Shown here in pieces: positions 7,506 through 17,943 of a stretch of 27,826 bases of DNA (within the stretch, counting starts at the first letter, position 1; each line of letters begins with the position of its first letter). Below the pieces are notes generated by a model. That model did no database searches and was not told the DNA's origin. It saw nothing but the letters and a program-made list of their open reading frames with translations. Position numbers and translations under genes: made by a program. The stretch comes from Halocafeteria seosinensis. Taxonomy: Eukaryota > Sar > Bigyra > Bicosoecida. The DNA lies in NCBI GenBank assembly GCA_001687465.1, contig LVLI01000801.1, forward strand, positions 1-27,826, given 5' to 3'.

Positions 7506-8227
7506 TTAGCTATCTCTGTCCAACAGCTCTCTTCTTGTCTCTTGTTCATTTCGGAGTCACTCACCGTAGGAGTACGTTCCGTTCTACGACAGTTCAGCCC
7601 ATTGCCAACGGTCTAGAGTAGCGTATAGACTAGACTTCTTCCGGGAAGACCAGGGAGTACAGTCGCCACTGCCGCCATACACGATAGGCACATAGACGAG
7701 TCCCATTGTTATCAAGCGAGCCACGCCCCATATCATACCCGTTGTAATTCGTACACGTAGTCGTCCACAGCTACATCAGGAATTTCGATACCTTCTATCA
7801 GCGTGACGGATAGTCATTCAGGCCAATATTCATTAACTCTAAACGCCAAAGAACACTGCAGGTATCTGAAAAGTGGATAATGAATGAAGGGATCCAGAGT
7901 GGAAGCCGTACAAATACCCGTACGCGACGGGTATTAGGGATGCGGGAGGGCAACATCCTGTCAGTTACGCACCGCGAATGCTAGAATGAACAATAATTCG
8001 ACACCTTTTGCTTTAATTCATATGCTTAAGGGTGCTACAAAGCATCGTGTTAGAAAAACTGTTTATTTGTATGTGTTGCTTGACGACACATACAGCCGCT
8101 CTGCATGGAGTCCACGGGTCAAACGCCCAAACAATGCCTCAGTAATAGAGCCAAACAATACGAACACACTGTATATTGAATATCACACGCATCGACATAC
8201 ACACTTTCCTTCGCGCAGACACCGACA
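7506..8227. other. Spacer and 3' flank of the Munc13-like gene
   Basis: No gene is supported. A hairpin with 9-bp arms (AATACCCGT at 7913-7921, ACGGGTATT at 7927-7935, 5-nt loop) lies here. A segment at about 7612-7640 (CTAGAGTAGCGTATAGACTAGAC) weakly resembles 1148-1170. The plus-strand ORF at 7986-8303 overlaps the Munc13-like 3' end in antisense and has no recognisable domain. Confidence 0.55.
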
Positions 8228-11200
8228 TTATAGTTCAGATACTCTTTTCAAGGATTGGTTGTACCTGTTGCTCGCCTCTTTAATTTTACCGAACTCTCCA
8301 TGATAATGCAGTATTTCTCTATAGTGGAAATACGACATCCCTGTGGTTGGGTCTCTGTACTGCTGCAACCGAATCTTTGAGGAGCCATTGTATTTATTCT
8401 TCTGCTCGTTGGCCCACGCTATAGCACGGTCGTACACTGCATTCATGTCGTTGTTCAGTTGCAGCACCGACTTATCCCAATTCGCCAAAACCGCTTCCAG
8501 GGGTTTGGCATAGTCTGTAGCCACTTCATGGGGAAGCCCAATGTTCGTGCCTTCGAAGTACACGTACTCCTGTACATAAACACTCGAGTACATTAGTGCT
8601 CCGGTTAGATCGTCAAATACAACATTCCCACTCACCTTAACGTGGAAATACAGCTTGCGTAAGAGTTTCACATGAGCCGAGTTCAGCCAGTTAACTTTAT
8701 TGTAAGACCAGAACTTGAAGAAGTTCTTACTGACTTTGCTTGCTTTTTCACGTTCTTTCTGCGCATTTGACTCACGAAGTTACAGTGTAGCTCCGTATGG
8801 CTTCAGAGCGAAGAGTACTTACATCATCTACCGGGCGTGTCACCATGTTGTCGTGATCCATAGTCGGCAATAGCAGGTAGAGAAGTTCAATGCATATACC
8901 TTGCCAGAGATTTCCAATGACTCTATAAGTAACAGGCTCGTACACAAGTTCTGATAATGTGCACAGCTGGTCGTCGAGGTACTGAAGTAACGCCTGGGCC
9001 GCATCTGCTACGGTTGCATCCGGAATCTCATTATGTGAATCTACTATGGAACCGTGATCTCCAGTTACGGCGTCAACAACAAGCGGTCGAATGTGACGAT
9101 GCATTCCGCGGGAGAGAGATGTAATCGCCATTTGAAGCCGCCAGTCAATCGCTTCTTCAGCCTTTCGTCCAACATCTACTTCATCGAAGTTAATAGAGAA
9201 CTCAATGCTTCCACGCTGAGTTTGGCACTTATACCACTCGCGAAGCTCTCGCTTTAATGCGTGTTGATCTGTCTTACTATCTTCGGCATCTGATAATGAG
9301 CGTAGCAACTGCAAGTTCATAGACAGAGATGCTGTGAATTTGTCTTCCGCTTCCCCCTCAACCGTATCACCTCCAACGTTTTTCACCCTCTTCCCGAGTT
9401 CTTCATAAAGTTGGTCCCAGAAGGGCACACATTCTTCGGCATTCGTAACTATCATATCATCCTGTCCTTCCCGAGAATGCCGAGGACGCCTCAATGCAGT
9501 GTGGAATTTATGAGTTTTGAGGTTAAGAAGTGTTGCAAGGGGCAACGTTATAGATCCAATAAACTGATCTTCTCCATTACTATTCCAGTCAAAAACGGAG
9601 ATGCGAATGAAAGCGTTGGATGACGCAGTCACAAGGGTTAGCTTCGCGTTCCACTGAGGATCTAAGGTGCTCTTGATTATACTAGTTTCGACTCTTTCCG
9701 TCATGTGAGCTTGGAGCTCATCGATACTTCCGGCAGCTTCCACCATGGCATATCTGAAGAACACCACAATGTTATTGTCGAATCACGCATAACAAAGTCG
9801 TCTCAGGATATACTTACGGATCACTCTTGCCTAGGCCACCGGCGTCCATCCGGGGAAGCTTATACGCTCTGTTTAGGTGGAGATCGACTTTGTATATACG
9901 CAAAGCTTCAACTGCAGCACTCCTTGACCGCCGAGCTTGCTCCTCACTTGCATCGCTGTCCCTTTCACTCGTAGTTGCGTTTGTTCTGCTGCTGCCGAGT
10001 AACCGCACATTCACTCCCTCTACGTCATTTACCTTTTCCAGTAAGTCAAACAGCTTTTGTTTCGTAAAAAAGACATTGTTAATACGAACACACAGCTCCT
10101 GAGATTAGGGAAAAAGAGCCCACAAGCTCAATCGACGGCAAAACAAAGAGTTAGCAGCAACACAGACATACTTTCAATATCTCTTTGCCTGCGCTGGATG
10201 TATGTCCGAGTCCCCAGAATGACTGTAAAGGATGTTTCCGGTCTTTGAGTGCCTTCTCCATGATTCCGCTTATCATTGCTGATTGCGACTCGGTATACTG
10301 GATGAGGGGATCAACTAACAAGTGTTGCACAAAGCGCGCAATGTTCTCCTCCTTCGATGAGCGTGGCAATTTCTTGAATTGGCGAACATATTCGATGCAA
10401 AACCAAAACACATTCTGTGCAGAACTACTATGCAATACGTTGAACTCCGGTTTTAAAGGAGTCAATTTATCCATCTGTAGACAGTCGAAGGATTGAATCA
10501 AATCCCCATTGGTGGTATCCACGACGTCAGCCACTTACCTTAACAGCTGTAGGAACAAGATCGTCATGTATTTTCCGACGTCGAGCACTTATCCATCCTG
10601 GTATATATAGCTCAAAAACAGTATTAATATTCAGTAAAGGAAGTCGCTCGGGAGGGCGCTTATCAGTGATAACCCCATGGATTTCGCGCATCAGGGACAT
10701 AATACCCTGTTCTCCCATGATGCCCTCGACAATGTTACTGGGGCTGGGATGAACGGACAAGAGGCCTCGACGAACGTCAATGCGTAACGAGCTATATAGC
10801 GTGCAAAAACTTGTGTAAAATAACAGCGAAGACGTTGAATCGTATGCGTCTAACACAGGAGACTTCACAACAGTACACGCACCCTGTTCGACGTCATCGA
10901 TGGAGTCATGATGATTCAACAGACTGAGCAATAACAGAGATGTTGCCACAGTCCGCGCAGAAGCAACGGGTTCCACTACTGCTCCTAGCCCTTGGGCGTG
11001 ATCTCGAATTGAGAGCGATTTATTCTTGGGCAGATCGAACGACTCCACCCGGAGAGTGTGTCCTTCCACATTTTGCAGATTAGGCATGTAGATTAGGCTG
11101 CTCGTGTTGGCGTTGAAATAGCTCCAAAGCTGCTGACAAGTCGTCAGTAAGTACTTCCTCAAAGCATCAACGTACTCCTTAAAGCTAGACTCCGTAATAT

Positions 11201-14200
11201 CAATTGGCACGAACTTCGGATATTTTTTCCGAGAGCCTTCGTTTACACTGTACGTGCCTTTAAGAAACTGCCCCCAAAAAGCCTCATACGCCATGGAGCG
11301 AACTGCAATGCTTCCGAAATCAGAAGATAGGAAACTAAGAGACTCAAGCTCTCGAAGCTGCCCCGTAACTGATAAAGTCAACAAACACATCTGCTGAATG
11401 GTTAAAGGCTTCCCCATGGACTCTTCGAAAAGCCGGGTTAAGCGCTCCCGTTCGGTTTCACGAATTGCGTCTGCGGTCTCGGGAGCGCTATCCTCCCCTG
11501 AGTCTACGGACTTGATAGACAATGTGTCCTCATCAAGTTGGTTTGCACTGTCACCACTGAAGTGAGAAAACCCTATTCCTGCTTCCAAAAACAACGGCAC
11601 GTTCTCCAGCTCCTTGACAGGACTTTTCAGCAGTTCAGGGTGCATTGCGCGGGGAGGTTGCCTTTTCTTCTCGGGACCAATATACGTTTTTACCTGGCCG
11701 CCAGCAAGAAATGTGTACTTCTCCCTCAAGGCTTCTTCTGGTTCAATTGTTGAACTTTCCTCGACTGCATCGGCTTTTCCTTGATGTTTCGACGTGCGTG
11801 CAATCGACGTCGCGGCCCTTACCGGCAGCGCAACAGCATAGTGAGCCGTTCTTTTAATACCATGGCCAATCCCATGAGCCACAAATTTTGCAGCCCGAGG
11901 CAAGAAGGAGAATGCATTCCTTTGCGCATATTCTGTAGTCTCATTATCGTCATTATGCTCACCCTCCTCTTGAGTTCCCTCGGAGTCTTCTAGGTCCACT
12001 AGGAGGTTATTGGCACCATCGTCTTCTCCTACTGAAGAAATAGGAGGAACTCGAATTTCGAAATCAATGTAACACTTTCCTTCCACCTGCTTAAGCAAGT
12101 CCAAAGGAAACTGTAGTTTGTATCCTTCCCAATTACAAGAGAGGCCGCTACCAACGGGAGAGACAGCCCATCTAGTTCGGTCACCTTCGTCTCCAGCCTT
12201 CCTCACTCTTGCAAACACTACCGGACGGAATTTGTTTCCGAAAGACGACAGGTCAGTTAAGCTATTCTGAAAACCCAAAATCTTTTCAGCAAAAACGTTT
12301 TCGTAGCCGCCCATCTGTAGGCGACCGAGGACCACTTCCAGACAGTTGAGTGGACCCTCGTGACCTTTCCCCGCAGGACTTGCTTCGCGCTCCTCTCGCT
12401 CTACTTCGCACACTACAGGGCCCTTGTGGTTCTTCTTATTGAGCTCTTCAGCGAAACTCTCTTTATTTAAGTAAGTGTCGTACCATGGTGTTAACGTCCG
12501 TAATGCATACTGCTGACAAAACTGAGTCTTAAGCGCACCGATGGGTATCGAGGTGTCATCATCCGACACATCGCTGTCAATAGAACGCCTTCCACGATCT
12601 AGCTCAATTAGTGAAAAGCCATCAATTTTTATGACCTCATCACCAGGAAGCAGGGAACTCCGGGACCTCGAATTCTCGCCGCTATTTGAAGCCCCGTTTT
12701 CTGTTGGAGGGCCCTCCAAGACAATAGCAGAATGCCCCCCAATCCCTCCTGCCCCAAAGACAACATTTGCTAGATCTCCTCTATCGATACGTACTGTCAC
12801 CGTCTTCTTGGTATTCACATTTGTGGTGGCTTCTAAGGATGAATTTTGGCCCAAAAATTCCCCGATAGACTCCTTGCTCATGTTGGGATGTGACTCAATG
12901 CTGGACAACGACGAAGTTCGCTCCTTACTTCCGCTAGAAAAATTGACCCACGTGGCACGAAGGTCTTGGTATTTTACCCTGTTGTTTTCAACTGTAAGCT
13001 GCGCAAGCAACTCAACAAATGGCGTGGACACCAATTTTACTTGCGCTTGGCCATCATGTTTTGTATTTTCCGCATCCGAGTTCCGTCCCCGGCTGTTGCT
13101 CAGTACCTGCAGCATGCTCCACGCACGGTAGAAAACTTCAAGTAGTAGCAAAGGAGTGGGATCTCCTTCATTAGCATGAGCAAAGTCCGCCACGTTCTTC
13201 GCAAGCTCGTCGTGGTCTGTAAAATATTCTTTCAGCAGCTGCAGCGACGGAGTTTCTCGCATACTCCTCTCCCGCCGCTCCTGTTCTTTCTTGACAGCGA
13301 CATCATGCACACCAATACATTGGTAGCCAATGATTGGGAAAAAGGATTCCTGTAAGCGAAAAATTCGATAACAATCATATACAAGTAACCTTAGTGTATT
13401 TCTCAGTATCCTAAGGTCAGTTTCTGTGGCAGTCCATCCCGATACCTCCGTCGATGTTCCTCTGCCGCCTCGTCGAATTGCCATAGACCGTATTTCTGTC
13501 TGGATGTCTACAAGCACGCTGAACAAATACCGATAATATTGGTATAAGCGGAGGGTAGACTCGTGGACAACTTTTTGATCCTTATCGAAAAGTTTCAATT
13601 TTCCCTCTTTCAGCTTAGACGTGATCTCCATATCATCGTCAAGATTTCGTTCCAGCACTTCTTCGACGAGGGATCGTCGTTGGCCGGTAGCTGCCAACAG
13701 GTTATTCGATAAACAGGCTAGTACTTCCGTCCTGTAGCGTATATGAGATATTCGATAGTGCACACAATATTCCTGCAGCAGAACTTGGGAAATTGGGGAA
13801 ATCCTGTACGAAATACTGAACTGAGCTCTCTTCAAGTTCTTCTCGAAGTACGGGGAATCGTATACGTTTGTAGCATTGCATTCCCATCGGTGCGATGCCT
13901 CACAATAAATGCCGTAATCATTACTGTGAGCGAGCAAGATTTTAATCAAAACAGGAAGCAACGCGCGAGGCTTTTCTGACGCCTTAACGCTGCTCATTGA
14001 TTCTCTTGTGAGACACGGGCGGGAGGTACGGCGGTCGGCTGAAGTCAGCTCGGGATCAGATCCTTGGGACGCTTCCGTCAGAGGTTCATCACTATCATAT
14101 TCATCAACTGAATCGCCGATATGTTCGACATTTTCTTGTTGGCTCTGTTGCTCACTTGCAAAACCACCAGCTCTACTGTTCTTCTTAAAAAAGGAGCAAC

Positions 14201-15948
14201 AGGAGCAACCGACTGTTTCGGTTGAGGCGGGTCTGCTCGCCTTAGGTTTGACTCGCTTCTTCTGCAACTGTGGCTGCAGCGATAACAGGTACTTCTTGTA
14301 CAGATTTATAGCAGTGTCTAGTGTTTGGATTTGAGCTGTTCTCCACTCCTGGAAAGATGCTGGAGAGTCAAAATGTGAAGCGTTATAAAAGCCCTTACGG
14401 GAGCCATTCAAACGCTTGCGCTGCCGCTGACATTTGATAATTGCTCGCCGGAGCGATCGAGCGTACTCCTCTAACGACCAAGAGGTACCCATATGGTGCT
14501 GCAAAGACTCCATCAGCTGCTGACCATGTTCGCTTAAAGTGTTGGAGACACTATGATGTTGATCAAGCACTCGGGTTTCCAGTACACCGGAACCGTCGTG
14601 GTCCAGCTTGGAAAAGGCATCAACAGCATAACGCAGCATGCCGAGGCTGAGGGATTCCGCGCCACTGGCATGGAACCTTGATTCGGCCAATGAGTCCAGG
14701 TTCTGGCCATCCGCGGCACGTTCTCGATTTGAGGAATTGCCACTCTTCGCGTCGAGCCGAGTCACGCTGGAAGCCGCCTGCAGCTGTTTGCGCATTACCT
14801 TGTTTCGTCTCTTGTTTTGCAGACTCTCCTCGTCATCATCCTCATCAGCATATTTGCTCTCTAACTGGACATCGTCGAGACTAGTCGGGGCTGTACTCCC
14901 CCGCTTGCGGGAGTGTTGTTCATACTCCCTATTGCTCCATAGACTCAGAGTATCTGTGACGGCAGATCTGCCGGCACGACCCACATCGACCACTGCATCT
15001 TTCAAGGCCCGTGCTCCGTAGCCAACAACTCCGGACAGTACGCCGAGTGTCTGACGCACAGTGTCGCTCACATTGTCGACAACCCCCTTTGACGCCGAAG
15101 CATTAGCCGCTTCAATAGCGGCCAAGTATCCAGCCGGTGGATATTTAGCCATCGATACGAGAGGCGATTCAATGGCTTCGAAGGTCAAGACGAATAGCGC
15201 GTGAAGCAACGCTGGATCAACCCGAGAGAACTCGGGATCCCCAATCTTAGCTAAAGGACGAAGCACTCTTGGAAAATCTTCCTCTTCATTCGGATTTTCA
15301 ACTACGGGGGGAGACATTGCAGATGCTCCTAGAACTGGCGGTTTGACCATCTCGGCGGCCTCCTCTTCCTGCATTGTTTCCTCTTTTGTCTCGTGTTTCT
15401 GCGTCGCGTGATGGCCAGTCAGGCCGTGGAAACCCTTCCGGATCAGATGAAAAGGAAGTATTCCCATCCTTAAGGGCAATTTCCCCAATTCGTACAGCCT
15501 CTCGCGCTTAGATCGGTGTTTAGGGGACTCTTCTTCGGTGACTAGTTGGCCCTGCTCTTCCATATCCGCTCGTAGCATTTCGTCGACCGTCTCCTCGTTC
15601 TCAGATGTACTCAATCCTTGCTTCGCATCGGTCAGAGGTACAGGGGCTGCGGCACCACCACCAACACCATCGCTAGCGGCAGTGCTTCGTGTCCTCAATG
15701 GAGATCCCGGAGACCCATTTTGGGCAGCCCGTTCCCGGAGTTTCTTAATCTGTTTTGCTGACTGTTCGCCAAAGTCATCTTGCACTTGCGCTTCATTCTG
15801 CACGTACGACGCGAACAGTAAGAAGGCAAAAAGTTAACAGCCGTAAATAGACGTAAAAAAGACTTACTTGGCCCATAAAAGCCTGCATGTTAAGCGTCTG
15901 AGCCCCTTGGCTGGAGCCTCCAGCTTTCCCCGTGTTGGCTGCAGCCAT
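8228..15948 (-). CDS. UNC13: Munc13/UNC13-like priming protein (MUN, C2, PDZ-like)
   Basis: Model of six exons (15948-15868, 15797-10539, 10474-10172, 10098-9818, 9753-8823, 8758-8228), all with GT-AG borders and continuous frame, giving 2461 aa. Family role: Munc13 proteins bridge vesicle and plasma membrane and open syntaxin for SNARE assembly; the tethering C2 is usually Ca2+-responsive. Seen, with approximate residues: a low-complexity N-terminus; an EF-hand-like loop DHDGSGVLE at 422; a PDZ-like segment at 1020-1095 (GGIGGHSAIVL, LLPGDEVIKIDG); MHD1-like helices at about 1490-1940, including LCVRINNV; a C2 domain at 1945-2060 with loop 1 MDAGGLGKSDPYA and loop 3 DWNSNGEDQFIG, both keeping acidic ligands; and an MHD2-like helix block near 2210-2285 (VIGNLWQGICIELLYLLLP). 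C2 lies between MHD1 and MHD2, unlike animal Munc13. I found no C1 domain or C-terminal C2. One exon is 5259 nt long, with introns crowded at both ends. Confidence 0.72.
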
Positions 15949-16842
15949 TGTTGCTAGCTCTACACAAGGAGCAGACGTATATTCACACCTCGAAGCCCGT
16001 TATGTGGGCCTTCAGACGACGCAATGGGGAGAAACAAAGCTAAATATCCTCCAAATAGGTGTCTCTTTCCTTCTGGATTATTCTGTTCTTGCGCAAGGGT
16101 ACACCAGAACCCATTCAGCACACGTGATGATCCCTCTCACGTGCTCTCTCAAGGGATCTCTTGACTCTGGAATGCCAAATGACCAACGAGATCAACCCAA
16201 ATGAGCATATAATATCTCTGCTAAACGCCTGCCTCCCTTGGCCTCATCCCGGATGCTTTTTGTTGGTTTTTCTACAGGGGAGTGCAAGGGGACCCTTCCA
16301 TCCTTGGGAGTTCAAGGAAAGATTGGCGTAATTTGTGGGCCGTTGTCCCATTTGGCTTGTGGACGTTGGAATCCGGTTGGATTCCAGAATTTCAAATCTT
16401 CATGAAGTTACTATACTCCGTAAGACACCATCATTATGAATTAAATGAGGATATGAGCAGTATTACCATGGAGCTACTATGTTATGCAACAATTGTCGGA
16501 AGGGAAATGAAGGCCACTCTACTTGAAAATGTTGGCATGAATTCATTTTGTGTTCGGTTGTGCATTGGTTAAGATTCTTACGTTTACGCCGGGGCTGAGC
16601 TCGTGTCTATAGTGGCCGAAAGAGCCAAGGAAGCCATGCTATACACCGTTGGTTCAAGAGGGCTTGCCGCATCAGTAATCGGATCGAACACATACTGCGT
16701 CAGAGACGTGCTTGCGTTTGCGATAACGAACAAGACACGCTGTTTTCTTGCATTTCACCGCGAATTTCCTCTAAGTGATATATGAATTGTCCTTCCTTCA
16801 GCCGCTAAGTTCAAGTTCAGCATTTACTGCGGTCAACGGCAG
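15949..16842. other. Intergenic region upstream of the Munc13-like gene
   Basis: It lies between the Munc13-like start and the TIP30-like stop, both genes being on the minus strand. It probably holds the Munc13-like promoter and the TIP30-like 3' UTR. Plus-strand ORFs at 15932-16204, 16282-16572 and 16603-16785 have no recognisable domains and I do not call them. Confidence 0.6.
16121..16143. promoter_or_regulatory. Paired CACGTG motifs (E-box/G-box)
   Basis: CACGTG occurs at 16121-16126 and again at 16138-16143, 17 nt apart and about 175-195 nt upstream of the Munc13-like ATG. CACGTG is the core bound by bHLH or bZIP factors in many eukaryotes. A paired arrangement in a promoter position is suggestive, but no binding factor is known here. 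Confidence 0.35.
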
Positions 16843-17601
16843 CTACATAGATGCATCGTCCGCCTGTTTGGAAAGTTGTTTCATCGTAGAGACATCCACA
16901 AATTTGAATGACTCCTCTCCTTCCTTCGTCTCTGCCGCTTTGGCGAGAGTTGCTTCCGCGTCTTTCCGTATAGCTTGTGCTACACTCTTGACATGGATAG
17001 AGGGCACGATCCATCCCGCTATCTTTTCTACCGTTCGCTTATCACCCCCACGGTCCAAGAGCCCTGGCTGGAAGATACTCGTGTAAGGAAAGTGCAGATC
17101 GGCAATCCTCTCTTGGACTTGACCCTTCACTTGCGGGTATAATAGCCAGCTATTCTTCTTAGCATTCGATGCTGTCACATGGGAAAATAAGCGTACATTG
17201 GCTTCCTTGCTGGCCCTCGCAATGTTGGTGACAAACTCCAGGTCGACACGGCGGAACCCTTCAGCTCCTCCGGCATCGCTTCGCGTGGTACCGAGACAAC
17301 ATAGACTGGTATCTACGCTCTGAAATGCTTGTTTATGTTGTTCCAACTGATCAAAGTTGGCCTGAATCTGTTCCAACCGGCCCTTTTTCTCTTCCTGTGC
17401 CACGTCAATCGTGTACCCCTCCGGCACCATGTCTTGCTGGAAAGGTCGACGTCCCACCGTCACGATGCGACTCCATTTTTCCGGGTGTATCAGTAATTCA
17501 GCCACTAAATGCTTGCCAATGGCCCCCGTGCTGCCCGTCACCAGGGCTTTAAATGCCCGATTGCTCTCTGTCGCGGCGGCAGATGAAGAAACGGCCGCCA
17601 T
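16843..17601 (-). CDS. HTATIP2: TIP30/HTATIP2-like NAD(P)-binding oxidoreductase
   Basis: A single-exon ORF of 252 aa. It is an atypical short-chain dehydrogenase of the TIP30 (HTATIP2) family. The human member has 242 aa, binds NADPH, and has been linked to nuclear import and endosomal trafficking. Seen: an N-terminal Rossmann motif TGSTGAIGKHL with G-x2-G-x2-G at residues 23-29, GRRPF after strand 2 at 50-54, the CLGTTRSDAGG loop at 102-112, and a catalytic SH-V-T-A-S segment followed by YPQVK (YxxxK, 155-159). Then come QPGLLDRG and a C-terminal substrate region. No signal peptide or membrane segment is apparent, so it is presumably cytosolic. The start at 17601 is preferred because the Rossmann fold follows within 20 residues. 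It is divergently oriented from the PKA regulatory gene. The natural substrate is unknown. Confidence 0.85.
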   Translation of the reverse strand: MAAVSSSAAATESNRAFKALVTGSTGAIGKHLVAELLIHPEKWSRIVTVGRRPFQQDMVPEGYTIDVAQEEKKGRLEQIQANFDQLEQHKQAFQSVDTSLCCLGTTRSDAGGAEGFRRVDLEFVTNIARASKEANVRLFSHVTASNAKKNSWLLYPQVKGQVQERIADLHFPYTSIFQPGLLDRGGDKRTVEKIAGWIVPSIHVKSVAQAIRKDAEATLAKAAETKEGEESFKFVDVSTMKQLSKQADDASM

Positions 17602-17943
17602 AATGATGCTCCCAGACCTTTATTCCACGTGTCAAGCCTCTGAAATCCCGTGTATATACAGTGGAAACAAGCAAACAATGGAGGATATTGAAGTGGCAAA
17701 ACAGCCAGTTAGCGCTCAAGTTGAAGTTGGGTTGTGGGAGGGTCTTTTATGTGCTATTTTGTGTATCATTTGAAGCCGCTACAATGATTTTATGATCGTA
17801 TAATCTGTCTATTCAACGTATTGAGCGGTGTGTCTGACGTGCTCGGAAAGAGGTGAAAAAAAGGCACTTTGTCCCCACTCTGTCGTTTCAAGGCCACCCA
17901 AAACCAGCGTCTTTTCCCCTATACACCTCAATTTTTCCATATT
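17602..17943. promoter_or_regulatory. Compact divergent promoter, TIP30-like / PKA-R
   Basis: The two start codons are head-to-head, only 342 nt apart, so both promoters and 5' UTRs must fit here. A CACGTG core (17626-17631) sits 25 nt upstream of the TIP30-like ATG, probably in its leader. I see no convincing TATA box for either gene. Co-regulation is possible but untested. Confidence 0.45.

Noticed and set aside
7986-8303. Plus-strand 105-codon ORF
   Set aside because: It overlaps the Munc13-like terminal exon in antisense and has no domain.
12541-13131. Plus-strand 196-codon open frame
   Set aside because: It lies entirely antisense to the 5259-nt Munc13-like exon and has no recognisable domain, so it is a shadow frame.
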